Shown here: piece by piece, positions 45,238 to 54,832 of the stretch
Position numbering within the stretch: the first letter of the stretch is position 1
Layout of the letters: each line of letters opens with the position of its first letter
Source of the DNA: Clostridium sp. CM027
GTDB taxonomy: Bacteria > Bacillota > Clostridia > Clostridiales > Clostridiaceae
DNA: 64,000 nucleotides
Assembly (NCBI RefSeq): GCF_024730565.1
Contig: NZ_CP077725.1
Span: 3,180,501 to 3,244,500 of the forward strand
Direction: 5' to 3'
Notes under the pieces: generated by a model
What the model was told of the DNA's origin: nothing
What the model saw: the letters and a program-made list of their open reading frames with translations, nothing else
The model's database searches: none
Translations under genes and position numbers: made by a program

Positions 45238-46131
45238 ATGTTAAAAAAGAAAAAAATAATATTGGCGTTCATGTGTTTAGCTATTTTGGGTGGTGCATTA
45301 TATAGTACAAACTATGCCGTAAAAAAACATGAAAGATCTGTACAAACTATGAAGATTAAAGAAGAAGCATTAACTAAAGCTAAAGAAGAAAAATTAGCGA
45401 AAGAAGAAGAAGAAGCAAAAGCAAAAGAAGAAGCAAAAGCAAAAGCTTTGATAGAGAAAAAATCACAGATTAAAACTGATGAAGATAAGAAAAGCTCAAT
45501 TGGAAGTTCTCAAAAAGTTGTTGTTATAGATCCAGGACATGGCAGTGTTACTAGTAGCAAAAAAGAGCAACAAGATCCAGGTTCAAGTACAATGAAAGTA
45601 ATTGAACCGGGTGGTGCTCAGGGTGTTAATACAAGAACTCCTGAATACGTGGTTAATATGGCGGTAGCAGTTAAACTCAAAAGTGTACTACAGGAAAAAG
45701 GATATACTGTAAAAATGACTAAAACGCAAAATAACATAGTTATGGGAAGTAAAGCAAGGGCCGAGTTCGGCAACGATAATCAGGCGGATTTAGTTATAAG
45801 AATCCATGCGGATGGAGATGATAATTCATCTGTTAAAGGAGCATCAATGCTTGTACCTGCAGATACTAAAAATACAAATGCCATATATAAGACAAGTAAA
45901 AAATATGGAGAGATAGTTTTTAGTAGTTTAATTAATAAGGTTGGTATGAAGGATAGAGGCGTTGTGGAAAGAAATGATATGACAGGATTTAATTGGTCTA
46001 AGGTACCTGTTATTTTAGTGGAAATGGGTTTTCAATCTAATGCTTCTGAGGAAAAATTGCTTGCAAGTGACTCTTACCAAGATAAGATAGCGAGGGCATT
46101 GGCAGAGGGTATTGATCAGGCACTAAAGTAA
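45238..46131 (+). CDS. Membrane-anchored N-acetylmuramoyl-L-alanine amidase
   Basis: Peptidoglycan amidase of the Amidase_3 family, 297 residues. It has an N-terminal membrane segment (IILAFMCLAILGGALYSTNY), an Ala/Lys/Glu-rich coiled coil (about 30-85) and the catalytic domain with VIDPGHGS, TPEYVVNMAVAVKL, IRIHAD and ILVEMGFQSN, which hold the zinc ligands and catalytic Glu. It lacks the Ig-like repeats of the amidase at 5837. GGGGG nine bases upstream supports ATG 45238 over the longer frame from 45211. It is monocistronic, followed by a shared terminator. Confidence 0.92.
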   Translation: MLKKKKIILAFMCLAILGGALYSTNYAVKKHERSVQTMKIKEEALTKAKEEKLAKEEEEAKAKEEAKAKALIEKKSQIKTDEDKKSSIGSSQKVVVIDPGHGSVTSSKKEQQDPGSSTMKVIEPGGAQGVNTRTPEYVVNMAVAVKLKSVLQEKGYTVKMTKTQNNIVMGSKARAEFGNDNQADLVIRIHADGDDNSSVKGASMLVPADTKNTNAIYKTSKKYGEIVFSSLINKVGMKDRGVVERNDMTGFNWSKVPVILVEMGFQSNASEEKLLASDSYQDKIARALAEGIDQALK

Positions 46132-46150
46132 AAGTATAATTAATAAAATA

Positions 46151-46190
46151 AAAAAGGCACATAAGACCGTAAAGTCATATGTGCCTTTTT
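46151..46190. terminator. Bidirectional terminator between amidase and flavodiiron genes
   Basis: AAAAAGGCACATA and its complement form a 13-base stem with a 14-base loop and T tracts on both strands. Confidence 0.92.
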
Positions 46191-46196
46191 GTCTTA

Positions 46197-48749
46197 TTAG
46201 ATCAAAGATTCCTTCATTACTTCTTCAAGTGATTTTGACTCCTCAATGTCACTTATTAGTTTGGCGGAGGATTTGTTGTCTCCAATTATAATTCCACCGG
46301 TTATGATGTCTTTATTGAAGAACAATTTTTTGTATAGGTTGTTTTCACTATCTTTCGAGCTAATAGCTTTAAATTGATTCTTTGAAATCTCACCTACAGA
46401 TAATAGTTCTAGGCCCATGGCGTTAAAGGATATAACACCAAGTGCGTGCACATAGGATTTATTATCTCCTACTGCGTTTATACCTGCAATCTTACCCATG
46501 TCTACAGCGGCAGGCCAATTTCCATATACGGTGCCTTCAAATTCTGCAATGTCACCGCAGGCATATATGCCACTAATATTAGTTTCCATATTTTCATTGA
46601 CTAGTATGCCTCTGTTAGTTTTTATATTAGTGTTATCAGCTATGTTTTTGTTTGGTGCAATACCTGTTGAAAATAGTACTAAGTCTGCATCTATTGTTTT
46701 TCCACTTTTGAGTGTAACTGATGTAACACCGTTTTCACCGTTTATAAGATTTACTGAATCTCCCAATATAATTTCAATATTTTCGTTTTCAACTGCAGTT
46801 TTAAGTATAAGGCTACCTTCACTATCTAATTGCTTAACAAGTAGGGAATCACTAAATTCAACTACTGAAACTTTGAGGCCAGCCTTTTTTATTTCATATG
46901 CAGCTTCAAGACCTAAAAGTCCACCACCTACAATAACTACGCTTTTGGAGGTCTTCATCTTATTCTTAATGGATTCTAAATCCTTTAGACTTCGCAGTGT
47001 GAATACTCCTTGTTTATCTACTCCTTCTACAGGAATCATATGGTTTTTACTCCCATTTGCTAATATTAGTTTATCGTAACTTATAGCGCTACCACCCTCA
47101 AGTAATATTTGCTTTTCTTCAGGGTTTAAGCTTTGAACTTGCACTCCTAAGGTAAGCTTTATATTGTTATCCACATACCACTCTTTTGGAGAGAGGTAGA
47201 AAGTATCATCTTTAAGGTCTTCACTTATGCCATCGGAAATTGAAGGTCTGTAATAGGTTAATTGTGATTCATTAGATATCATTTCTATAACGCATTGTTT
47301 GTTTCTTTTTCTTATGGCATCAGCAGCATAATATCCAGCAGCGCCGTTACCAATAATTAAGAATTTTTCTTTTTTATCAGAACTAAAGGTAATTACATCT
47401 TCTGATACTTGAATAAATTGATCAGCACTTGCACCACAAGCAGGGCATATTTCAGGTGGTTTCTCTCCATCAAATTCTTCGCCACAAACGATGCATTTCC
47501 ATCGTTTCTCTGTAGAAGGTTTAGCGGGACTGTTTTTTATTTTAATTTTTTCAGCTATTTTCTCCGCAAAACTTTCTCCAAATTTAAAGGCAAAGTTTAA
47601 ATCTTTTTCAGAAGGTTTAAATTTAAATTTCATAGAAGGATATAAATCTAGATTAATTTGTTTTAATCTATCCTCTATATTTGGAACAGCTTCACCACTC
47701 CAACCATAAGAACCAAATGCGGAGGCTACTTTTCCACCATGAACTATAGGATTTAAATTTACCAAAATATCCCATATAGGTTTTAGAGCGTCTCCATTTA
47801 TGGTAGGAGAACCAAAAATTACTCCCTCAGACTTATCTATGCTTTTTAAAATATCATTCATATCATGATAGATAACATCATACATGTTAACTTTGAAATT
47901 ACTATTGGATTTTATACCTTCTTCTATTTTTTTAGCTACAGTTTCAGTATAACCATAAGCTGAAACGTAGCATAAGGTAACCTGTGTTTCGTCTTGGGGT
48001 GATTTTTCGGGAAGGCTCCACTGTTTGTATTGATTTACGACACTTAAGGGATCTTCTCTTAAAATAGGACCATGACCTGGGCATATTATATCTATTGGAA
48101 GGTCCTTTATTTTATCTATAGCTTTTAACACATAAGGTTTAAAGGGTCCCATAATAGAGTCAAAGTAATATTTTAAGGCTTCGCAATAATCTTCTTGGTT
48201 TCGGTTTAAATCATTATACATCGCATCACTTGCGTAGTGACTTCCAAAGGAATCACAAGTGATAAGTAGCTTGTCTTGTGCAACATAGGTATAAATTGAA
48301 TCTGGCCAGTGAAGAAAAGGTGCTGAAATAAAAGATAAGGTTTTATTTCCAAGACTTATACTATCCCCATCTCCTACACTTATATATTCAAAATCTCTAT
48401 TTATGATTTCTTTAAGAAATCCAATTGCTGCAGGTGATCCTACTACTTTAGCGTTTTTAGCAATTTCTAAAAGTTTTCCTACTGAGCCTGCATGGTCTGG
48501 CTCAGTGTGATCTACTACTATATAGTCAATGTTTTCTATATTAATGTCTAAAGATTTTAATCTTTCCAGATATTCATCAAAAAATTTCTCTTTTACCGTT
48601 TCAAATACTGCAGTTTTTTCACTACCTTTTACTACATAAGAGTTATAAGTAGTACCAAAAGGGGTATACATAATTATATCAAAAATTCTAAGATTAGGGT
48701 CTAGTGCACCTACCCAGTAAATATCCTTTGTCACTTCTAATGCATTCAT
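46197..48749 (-). CDS. fdpF: Class F flavodiiron protein (FDP-rubredoxin-NROR fusion)
   Basis: Reduces O2 (and perhaps NO) to water with NAD(P)H in one polypeptide. The 850 residues hold a metallo-beta-lactamase-like diiron domain (HTEPDHAGS, FLHWPDS, ITCDSFGSH, CPGHGP give all iron ligands), a flavodoxin domain (YVSAYGYTETVAKKI near 260), a rubredoxin (CIVCGEEFDG and CPACGA near 425) and an NADH:rubredoxin oxidoreductase with two Rossmann folds (LIIGNGAAGYYAAD, VIVGGGLLGLEAAYE). The same build is known as class F in clostridia. A clean operator-like repeat lies between promoter and start. Confidence 0.95.
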   Translation of the reverse strand: MNALEVTKDIYWVGALDPNLRIFDIIMYTPFGTTYNSYVVKGSEKTAVFETVKEKFFDEYLERLKSLDINIENIDYIVVDHTEPDHAGSVGKLLEIAKNAKVVGSPAAIGFLKEIINRDFEYISVGDGDSISLGNKTLSFISAPFLHWPDSIYTYVAQDKLLITCDSFGSHYASDAMYNDLNRNQEDYCEALKYYFDSIMGPFKPYVLKAIDKIKDLPIDIICPGHGPILREDPLSVVNQYKQWSLPEKSPQDETQVTLCYVSAYGYTETVAKKIEEGIKSNSNFKVNMYDVIYHDMNDILKSIDKSEGVIFGSPTINGDALKPIWDILVNLNPIVHGGKVASAFGSYGWSGEAVPNIEDRLKQINLDLYPSMKFKFKPSEKDLNFAFKFGESFAEKIAEKIKIKNSPAKPSTEKRWKCIVCGEEFDGEKPPEICPACGASADQFIQVSEDVITFSSDKKEKFLIIGNGAAGYYAADAIRKRNKQCVIEMISNESQLTYYRPSISDGISEDLKDDTFYLSPKEWYVDNNIKLTLGVQVQSLNPEEKQILLEGGSAISYDKLILANGSKNHMIPVEGVDKQGVFTLRSLKDLESIKNKMKTSKSVVIVGGGLLGLEAAYEIKKAGLKVSVVEFSDSLLVKQLDSEGSLILKTAVENENIEIILGDSVNLINGENGVTSVTLKSGKTIDADLVLFSTGIAPNKNIADNTNIKTNRGILVNENMETNISGIYACGDIAEFEGTVYGNWPAAVDMGKIAGINAVGDNKSYVHALGVISFNAMGLELLSVGEISKNQFKAISSKDSENNLYKKLFFNKDIITGGIIIGDNKSSAKLISDIEESKSLEEVMKESLI

Positions 48750-48764
48750 TTATATCGCTCCTTT

Positions 48765-48827
48765 AATAACTATTCGAAAATAATAGTTATTGCTATAAAG
48801 TATAGTATAGGAATATTTAGAAAGCAA
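48765..48827 (-). promoter_or_regulatory. fdpF promoter with a downstream operator-like inverted repeat
   Basis: On the minus strand TTGCTT (48827-48822), 17 bases and TATACT (48804-48799) form the promoter. AATAACTATT-N7-AATAGTTATT (48765-48791), perfect over ten bases per arm, follows at about the start of transcription. It fits a repressor site. It does not match the PerR consensus; the regulator is unknown. Confidence 0.7.
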
Positions 48828-49020
48828 TAACAATTTACCAATTTAGAGCAATTTTATTTTACAGTAAACGCTTTTTATGCTATAGTTTTTAAATGATTGT
48901 GTAACAAATTTGAAGAATTATAAAGAAAAATGGCAAAACATTTTTTTATGTGAAAAAGATGTATTTTCCTTCTTAAAGGTTGCCACAATATGATTAATAT
49001 AAAACGTAGGAGGAATGCAA

Positions 49021-49911
49021 ATGAGAGATTTTGTTATTATGACAGATTCTTGCTGTGATTTGCCCAAGGAATATATTTACGGTAATAATATCCCTTTTGC
49101 TATGTTGCCATTTAGTTACAATGGTAGAGAGTACCTAGATGATTTAGGACAAAGCCTAAGTCACAAACAATTTTTTGATGACCTTCGGGAGGGAGCATTA
49201 CCTAATACCTCTCAAGCAAATTCTGAAAGCTTCTATAAAATTTTCAAATCAGCTGTAGAAAATGGTAAGGATGTAATTTATATTGGAGTGTCTTCAGGCC
49301 TTAGTGGCACCTATAACAGTGCTAATATTGGTAAAACTGCTATATTAGAAGAGTTCCCTAATTCGTGTATATATATTGTTGACGTGTTAACAGCATCACT
49401 GGGTCAAGGTCTTATGGTTAAAAAAGCCGTGGAAATGAAAAATGAAGGCTACACTTTGCAGAAGATTGTATGCCAAATAGAAGAAAACATACAAAATTTA
49501 AATACTTACATCACTGTGCAGGATTTGAACTTTTTAAAAAGAGGTGGAAGGATATCTAATGTAGCGGCTACCCTAGGGCTAGTACTACATATAAAGCCTA
49601 TACTTACTATTAACCAGGTCGGACGTGTAATGCCAGTACTCAAGGTTCGAGGGCGTAAAAAATCTCTAACTAAGCTTGCAGAAATAGTGAAGGAGAAGAT
49701 TAAAAATCCTGAAACTCAAACTATAGCTATCTGTCATGCAGATTGTTATGATGAAGCTGTAAGACTTAAAGAGGAAATACTCGCAAAGGTTGTGGTTAAA
49801 GAAGTAATTATTCATTATATCGGACCAGTAGTTGGAAGATTTAGTGGCCCAGGGGCTCTGGCAGTGTTTTTCATCGGTGAGAGCAGACAACATCACGTAA
49901 TAGATATTTAA
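49021..49911 (+). CDS. DegV family fatty-acid-binding protein
   Basis: A 296-residue DegV protein; members bind a fatty acid and, as FakB, hand it to the kinase FakA for phosphorylation. Motifs are IMTDSCCDLP near the N terminus, then TSQANSESF, YIGVSSGLSGTYNSA, and a C-terminal IGPVVGRFSGPGALAVFF. AGGAGG at about 49008 is better placed for ATG 49021 than for the ATG at 49015. fakA is not in the window. Confidence 0.9.
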   Translation: MRDFVIMTDSCCDLPKEYIYGNNIPFAMLPFSYNGREYLDDLGQSLSHKQFFDDLREGALPNTSQANSESFYKIFKSAVENGKDVIYIGVSSGLSGTYNSANIGKTAILEEFPNSCIYIVDVLTASLGQGLMVKKAVEMKNEGYTLQKIVCQIEENIQNLNTYITVQDLNFLKRGGRISNVAATLGLVLHIKPILTINQVGRVMPVLKVRGRKKSLTKLAEIVKEKIKNPETQTIAICHADCYDEAVRLKEEILAKVVVKEVIIHYIGPVVGRFSGPGALAVFFIGESRQHHVIDI

Positions 49912-49960
49912 AATTTTGAAAAATAATTACGAAGATAATTTATAAATAAGGAGAATTTAT

Positions 49961-50419
49961 ATGAATTGGTTAAATGTATTATTGTTATCCGCAGTGCCTC
50001 TTATGGAGCAGAAAGGTGCTATACCTCTTGGAATAAATTTGTACAATATGAATCCAATAGTAGTATTCCTATTAAGTTTTGTTGGAAGTTTGCTTCCGGT
50101 TCCCTTTGTATTGATATGTTTTAATAAAATATTTGAATTGTTAGGTAAATATAAGTTAACTAGTGGTATATATAATCTAATTGATAAAAAAATAAGCAAG
50201 AACAAATCTAAATTTGAAAAGTTTGAAGAAATAGCGCTTATAACTTTTATAGCGATACCTCTTCCTACCACAGGCGTTTGGACAGGGACTGCGATAGCTG
50301 CTTTTTTAAAGTTGGATTTTAAAAGATCTGTCATGTGTGCTGTTGTAGGATCTTTTCTATGTGGACTTATTATTACAGGATTATCTGTAGCATTCCCAGC
50401 GTTTTTAAAGATGCTATAA
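49961..50419 (+). CDS. Small multidrug-export family membrane protein
   Basis: A 152-residue membrane protein of the Sm_multidrug_ex / COG2426 family, with about four hydrophobic segments. PLMEQKGAIPLGINLY near residue 12 and FIAIPLPTTGVWTGTAIAAF near residue 90 are typical. A transport role is by family name only. AAGGAG precedes ATG 49961, 50 bases after the DegV gene; the two may be cotranscribed. A strong terminator follows. Confidence 0.85.
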   Translation: MNWLNVLLLSAVPLMEQKGAIPLGINLYNMNPIVVFLLSFVGSLLPVPFVLICFNKIFELLGKYKLTSGIYNLIDKKISKNKSKFEKFEEIALITFIAIPLPTTGVWTGTAIAAFLKLDFKRSVMCAVVGSFLCGLIITGLSVAFPAFLKML

Positions 50420-50427
50420 ATTATGAT

Positions 50428-50475
50428 CCCTTACCAATAGGTAGCTTACCTATTGGTAAGGGGTTATTTATTTTT
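50428..50475 (+). terminator. Intrinsic terminator
   Basis: CCCTTACCAATAGGTA and its complement form a 16-base stem with a three-base loop, followed by a T-rich run. Confidence 0.9.
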
Positions 50476-50976
50476 ATTGAGGATTATAGTAAAGATGAGT
50501 GTACTGTAGTTATTACAGCATTATCAATATTGGAATATTTATGAAAATTAATTGGGGCTTATAGATATAAAATGGTTAAGAGAATAAAGGAAAAAAATAC
50601 AATTACGTAATGAAATTAAAGAATAGAGAAAATAGTAAATAGAATACCAGATTATCATGACAAATGTTTACATTATAATCATAATTTTCATAATAATGAA
50701 GGTGATTATAAAGAATAGTTCTAATTTGCTAAAAAATATTCGATTTTATATTAAAAACTTTTAGTTATATTTATTATAATTTCGACAAAATAATCTAGCT
50801 CATATATATGTGGATGGTTTACTATTCTTTATTAATCGTGGCATTATGGGTGGAAAAGGTTTAAGTTGTCATTTTAAAGAGATAATATATGTGAAATGCG
50901 TTTCATAAAGTGACAGATTATTTTGAAAAGTAATGTTAATGTATTCTCATAACATAAGTATAGGGGGAAAACATAT
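50476..50976. other. Gene-free stretch before the DUF6514-like gene
   Basis: About 500 bases with no convincing gene. It holds a nine-base inverted repeat TTATAATCA / TGATTATAA at 50673-50711 and a short palindrome GAAATGCGTTTC at about 50893, near where the promoter of the next gene should lie. A 35-codon frame from 50658 lacks a ribosome-binding site and is not called. Confidence 0.5.
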
Positions 50977-51330
50977 ATGGTAGTTATAGAGAATTTATTA
51001 AGAAAAGTAACAGATGGTGATGTAAACCATAATTATTTTTATAGGTTAGTAAAAAGTCAAATTTCCGTTTCAATGTATGGTGAACTTACTGAAATACAAG
51101 CTTATGGTATTGAAATAGAAAGACAAGACATAGTTGATGGATCAGTGGTAGGTATACAAAGAGATTGCGTAGAAAACATAAGCCCACAAAGACATAAAGT
51201 TAAGAATCTTTTAAAAATGTTATATGACAATACGGTATCACCTATTCACATGATTGACATATTGGGTGATTATATTGATGAATATACTAGTGACTTTGAT
51301 GAGATTTTAAAAAATATAGCTACTTGCTAA
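50977..51330 (+). CDS. DUF6514-like small protein
   Basis: Soluble 117-residue protein that I take for a clostridial DUF6514 member: YGIEIERQDIVDGSVVG, then NISPQRHKVKNLLKMLYDNT and SPIHMIDILGDYIDEY. This assignment is from memory of the family pattern. Function is unknown; members are found mainly in spore formers. The ribosome-binding site is a GGGGG run at about 50963. It is monocistronic, with a terminator at 51373. Confidence 0.72.
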   Translation: MVVIENLLRKVTDGDVNHNYFYRLVKSQISVSMYGELTEIQAYGIEIERQDIVDGSVVGIQRDCVENISPQRHKVKNLLKMLYDNTVSPIHMIDILGDYIDEYTSDFDEILKNIATC

Positions 51331-51681
51331 TATTTAATTAGTCTAACATATGAGGAAACTGAACCTCTTCCTGAGGAGAATGCTCCTCTTTTTGGTTTAC
51401 AATGGAAAGTTATGAGACTGTTATAAAATTACTCCAAAAGAACAATGCAGCTGAAAACTATATATTCTTAGTATAACAATTTTTTAATGATGACAATATT
51501 ATAATTATTGTAAAAATAAAATAATAGATCAATTTGTACAATAAATAATCAAAATTGTATTATATTATTGTGGTAGTAGGAGTATTATATATAGATATCT
51601 AATGATAAAATTAACAGCTGTATTTTACGAAATACAAAAACTAAACTTATAAATATAGATCAATGAGTGGGAGTGATGGTT
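51331..51681. other. Gene-free stretch with a terminator, before acpS
   Basis: GAGGAG-AATG-CTCCTC with T5 at 51373-51393 is a terminator for the gene upstream. TACAAT / ATTGTA (about 51538-51560) is a short inverted repeat in the region where the acpS promoter should lie. Nothing else was seen. Confidence 0.6.
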
Positions 51682-52080
51682 ATGATTCTTGGTGTCGGTA
51701 CTGATATTGTTGAAATACGACGGATAAAAAAGGCTATGGAGAGCAATGAGAAGTTTTTAGAGAAGATCTTCACAACAGTTGAATTAGAATATCTTAAAAG
51801 CAGAAATTTAAGGGCAGAATATGTGGCCGGAAGGTTTGCTGCTAAAGAAGCAGTAGCAAAAGCTTTAGGGACAGGATTTAGAGGATTTGATTTTAAAGAT
51901 ATTGAAATTGACAGGACAACTCTTGGAAAGCCTGTAGTGAGCTTAAAAGGGAAGGCAAAGTTAATAGCTAAAAAAGAAGGAGAATACAATATTCACCTTA
52001 GTATATCTCATGGGGAAGACAGTGCTGTGGCTTATGCTATAGTGGAAGCTACAAAAAAGATTGAAGAAGTTTGTAAGTAG
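51682..52080 (+). CDS. acpS: Holo-[acyl-carrier-protein] synthase
   Basis: Transfers 4'-phosphopantetheine from CoA to acyl carrier protein. The 132-residue protein has GVGTDIVEIRRI with the metal-binding Asp, RFAAKEAVAKALGTG with the second acidic ligand, and LSISHGEDSAVAYAI. GGAGTGAT precedes ATG 51682, which I prefer to the in-frame GTG at 51667. It heads a cluster with a lipoprotein, alr and ndoAI-ndoA, an order also common in other clostridia. Confidence 0.95.
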   Translation: MILGVGTDIVEIRRIKKAMESNEKFLEKIFTTVELEYLKSRNLRAEYVAGRFAAKEAVAKALGTGFRGFDFKDIEIDRTTLGKPVVSLKGKAKLIAKKEGEYNIHLSISHGEDSAVAYAIVEATKKIEEVCK

Positions 52081-52221
52081 AGACGGGCATTATTCATTGG
52101 AATTAGTTATTTTAGTAATAGTATGCAACTATTAGTAATAGATTAATAGTAGAATATTTCGTTAGATATCTAACAATTGAAAATTCTTTTGCATCTTTAG
52201 AGAAACGCTAGGAGGATAACA

Positions 52222-52836
52222 ATGAAAAGAAATTCACTATTAATTTTAAGCTTTTTGCTGATTTTAAGCTCGCTATTATTAACTTCATGCTATAAGAAAC
52301 CAAAGGATACTAATGATATTACAACATTTTTAAAAAACATGGAAAGTTATACTACACAAATGAATATGGATGTAAAGAATGATAAACAGACAATTAATTA
52401 TAAGGCAAGACAAACCTATTTAAGGGGAAGCGGATACAAGCTAGAGCTAAACAAAAACAGAGTATTTATTTTTAAAGCTGATGATAAAATTTATATTAGT
52501 GACAAAAACAATGGAACAAAGTATGTACAGAGCAAAGATTTTGATGAAGTCCTTAAATTAAGTTTTATCGGCGAATACATAGGATTATTATATACTAATG
52601 AGAAAGTAGAATATGATATCAAAACCATTAATGGTATTGAATACACAGTAATTAACTTATTTATCCCTGGTAATAATAAAAATATTAATAAGGCATTGCT
52701 CTATGTTAATACTAAAAGTATGTTGCCAGCTAGAATGGTTATTTATGATATCAATGATAAAGAAAAAATTGAGATAAAATATAAGGATTTTCTTCCTAAC
52801 GTAAAAATTGAACAATCAGAGCTTTCAGTTCGGTAG
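52222..52836 (+). CDS. GerS-like lipoprotein (LolA-type fold)
   Basis: A 204-residue lipoprotein with signal peptide and lipobox LLLTSC (Cys near 22), and a beta-rich domain with QTINYKARQTYLRGSGYKLEL and KALLYVNTKSMLPARMVIYD, which fits the LolA-like superfamily. In C. difficile the germination lipoprotein GerS, needed for cortex changes in spores, is coded next to an alanine racemase gene, as here. This neighbourhood makes a GerS-like role plausible. GGAGG precedes ATG 52222. Confidence 0.75.
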   Translation: MKRNSLLILSFLLILSSLLLTSCYKKPKDTNDITTFLKNMESYTTQMNMDVKNDKQTINYKARQTYLRGSGYKLELNKNRVFIFKADDKIYISDKNNGTKYVQSKDFDEVLKLSFIGEYIGLLYTNEKVEYDIKTINGIEYTVINLFIPGNNKNINKALLYVNTKSMLPARMVIYDINDKEKIEIKYKDFLPNVKIEQSELSVR

Positions 52837-52868
52837 TGTTAGCTATAAATAACAAATGAGGTGAAGGC

Positions 52869-54029
52869 ATGTTTAAACACTTAAGACCCGTGTGGGCAGA
52901 GATTGATTTAGATAAGTTAGCTCATAATATGAGAGAAATTAGGCGGGTAGCTAGAAGTGAGAATATTATAGCGGTTGTGAAAGCAGATGCCTATGGGCAT
53001 GGAGCTGTAGACGTAGCACCGGTACTCATTAAAAATGGTGCCAATAGATTAGCTGTAGCAGAGCAAAGTGAAGCGGTGGAACTTAGGCGGTCAGGTATAG
53101 AATGCCCAATAATGATTTTGGGGTTTACACCACCAAATTTAATTGATAATTTATTGAAATATGATATTGAACAAACAGTATTCTCTTATAAATTTGCAAG
53201 CAAGCTTTCGAGGATGGCTCAAAAGAAAAATAAGGTAGCTAGAATTCACATAGCGGTAGACACCGGTATGGGGAGGATAGGGTATCTACCAAATGAGGAA
53301 AGCGCTGAAGAGGTATATAATATCAGCAAGCTACCTAACATAATCATAGAAGGGTTATTTTGTCATTTTTCTACAGCGGATGAAAAAGATAAGACCTATA
53401 CTTATGATCAAGTAAAAAAATACGACGCTTTTTATGAAAAGTTAAAAGAGAAAAAAGTGTACATAAAAATGAGGCATATTGCTAATAGTGCTGCTATTAT
53501 AGATTTGCCAGAAACTCATTATGAGGCAGTGCGGCCAGGGATAATAGTATATGGCTATTATCCGTCAGGCGAGGTAAATAAGGAAAACATAAGTTTAAAA
53601 CCTGTAATGACATTAAAAACAAATGTAGTGCACATAAAAACACTACCTGCTGGAGAATATGTGAGTTACGGAAGAAAGTATAAAACAGAGAAGGAAAGTA
53701 TTATAGCTACACTTCCAATTGGATATGCTGATGGGTATACAAGGCTCTTATTTCAAAAGGGAAAGGTTATATTGAGGGGGAAATTCGCTCCAGTAATAGG
53801 TAAAATTTGTATGGATCAGTGCATGATTGATGTTACTGAAATTGATGGAGCCAAAATTGGCGATGAGGTAATATTAATAGGTGAGGATGAAAATAATAAA
53901 TTTACAGCAGACACAGTAGCAGAATTAATAGGGACGATAAACTACGAAGTAATCTGCATGATTGGAAAAAGAGTTCCAAGAGTTTATGTTAGTGAAGGTA
54001 GAGTTGTAAAGATAAAAACATATGTATAA
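52869..54029 (+). CDS. alr: Alanine racemase
   Basis: PLP enzyme that makes D-alanine for the cell wall. The 386-residue protein has [12 protein letters not shown], where the Lys binds PLP, the DTGMGRIGY and FCHFSTADE segments, [20 protein letters not shown] with the second catalytic Tyr, and a C-terminal [12 protein letters not shown]. It begins 32 bases after the lipoprotein gene, with GAGGTG upstream, and shares its operon. Confidence 0.97.
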   Translation: MFKHLRPVWAEIDLDKLAHNMREIRRVARSENIIAVVKADAYGHGAVDVAPVLIKNGANRLAVAEQSEAVELRRSGIECPIMILGFTPPNLIDNLLKYDIEQTVFSYKFASKLSRMAQKKNKVARIHIAVDTGMGRIGYLPNEESAEEVYNISKLPNIIIEGLFCHFSTADEKDKTYTYDQVKKYDAFYEKLKEKKVYIKMRHIANSAAIIDLPETHYEAVRPGIIVYGYYPSGEVNKENISLKPVMTLKTNVVHIKTLPAGEYVSYGRKYKTEKESIIATLPIGYADGYTRLLFQKGKVILRGKFAPVIGKICMDQCMIDVTEIDGAKIGDEVILIGEDENNKFTADTVAELIGTINYEVICMIGKRVPRVYVSEGRVVKIKTYV

Positions 54030-54109
54030 TATTCATGCATTATATGTAGAATGAACCATTTAAACATAAAATTACTTGTCGAAAAAAAACGAAAACGCGA
54101 ATAATTTCT

Positions 54110-54139
54110 TTGACAGATTGACGTAGGTTGAATTATAAT
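54110..54139 (+). promoter_or_regulatory. Promoter of the toxin-antitoxin pair
   Basis: TTGACA (54110-54115), 18 bases and TATAAT (54134-54139) give a strong promoter between alr and ndoAI, so the pair can be made apart from alr. Confidence 0.8.
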
Positions 54140-54188
54140 ATATTCATACATATTGTTGCTTTACTTATTAGGAGGTATTAAATTTTCT

Positions 54189-54509
54189 ATGTCAACTTCA
54201 AAGAAATTAGTAATAAACCTCTCAAAAAAACTTTACAGTGAATTTAATAAGATACTTTCGAAAGATTGTAAAAAAAGAAGTGAATTTATTCGGGAAGCTA
54301 TAATACTATATATCGAGGGAAAGAAAAATCTTAAATATATAGATGAAATGAAACAAGGATATTTAGAAATGGCTGAGTTAAATTTAGAAATGGCTAATAT
54401 GGGTTTTGAAATTGATATTAAAGATTTTAAAGAATACGAAGTTAAGCTTTCGGAGAGTGATTTGTCAAATGACAACAATAGTAAAAAGAGGAGATATATT
54501 TTATGCTGA
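54189..54509 (+). CDS. ndoAI: EndoAI-type ribbon-helix-helix antitoxin
   Basis: Antitoxin of the EndoA toxin, 106 residues. The N-terminal ribbon-helix-helix ([20 protein letters not shown], then [13 protein letters not shown]) binds DNA; the C-terminal tail should bind and block the toxin. AGGAGG at 54170 is 13 bases from ATG 54189, a long gap, but the reading [11 protein letters not shown] matches the start of family members better than the longer frame from 54153. It overlaps the toxin gene by 41 bases. Confidence 0.88.
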   Translation: MSTSKKLVINLSKKLYSEFNKILSKDCKKRSEFIREAIILYIEGKKNLKYIDEMKQGYLEMAELNLEMANMGFEIDIKDFKEYEVKLSESDLSNDNNSKKRRYILC

Positions 54510-54816
54510 TTTGAGCCCGGTTGTAGGCTCGGAACAAGGCGGGATTAGACCTGTAATTATACTTCAAAATGATATTGGTAACAAGTACAGTCCCACTATT
54601 ATTATTGCAGCTATTACTTCCCAGATAAATAAGGCGAAACTCCCTACTCATGTTGAAATTTCTTCAGAAGAGTATGGATTAAATAAAGATTCTGTAGTTT
54701 TGCTAGAACAAATAAGAACATTAGATAAAAAAAGATTAAAAGAAAAAATTGGTCATATGACTGATGGAGATATGAAAAAAGTAGATACTGCGCTTTTAAT
54801 TAGTGTAGGGTTATAA
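54469..54816 (+). CDS. ndoA: EndoA (MazF-family) mRNA interferase toxin
   Basis: Ribosome-independent endoribonuclease of the MazF/PemK family, 115 residues. It has [39 protein letters not shown] and [13 protein letters not shown], all as in Bacillus EndoA. Members in Firmicutes cut at UACAU. Translation starts inside the antitoxin gene at ATG 54469, with GGAG upstream, so the two are likely coupled. A family A palindromic element follows in place of an ordinary terminator. Confidence 0.94.
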   Translation: MTTIVKRGDIFYADLSPVVGSEQGGIRPVIILQNDIGNKYSPTIIIAAITSQINKAKLPTHVEISSEEYGLNKDSVVLLEQIRTLDKKRLKEKIGHMTDGDMKKVDTALLISVGL

Positions 54817-54832
54817 AATAAATAATAAATAG

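Noticed and set aside
46498-47079. A 193-codon frame opposite the flavodiiron gene
   Set aside because: It lies wholly antisense to a well-supported coding region and has no ribosome-binding site or family likeness.
48765-48791. PerR box before fdpF
   Set aside because: The repeat arms AATAACTATT do not fit the TTATAATnATTATAA pattern, so the regulator is left open.
50335-50544. A 69-codon frame after the small exporter gene
   Set aside because: It overlaps the end of the exporter gene and runs through its terminator, with no ribosome-binding site.
50658-50765. A 35-codon hydrophobic frame in the long gene-free stretch
   Set aside because: No ribosome-binding site, and it is mostly AT-rich Ile codons over an inverted repeat.
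54469-54509. The overlap of antitoxin and toxin frames as a sequence error
   Set aside because: Both frames match their families up to their ends, and such overlaps are normal in toxin-antitoxin operons.
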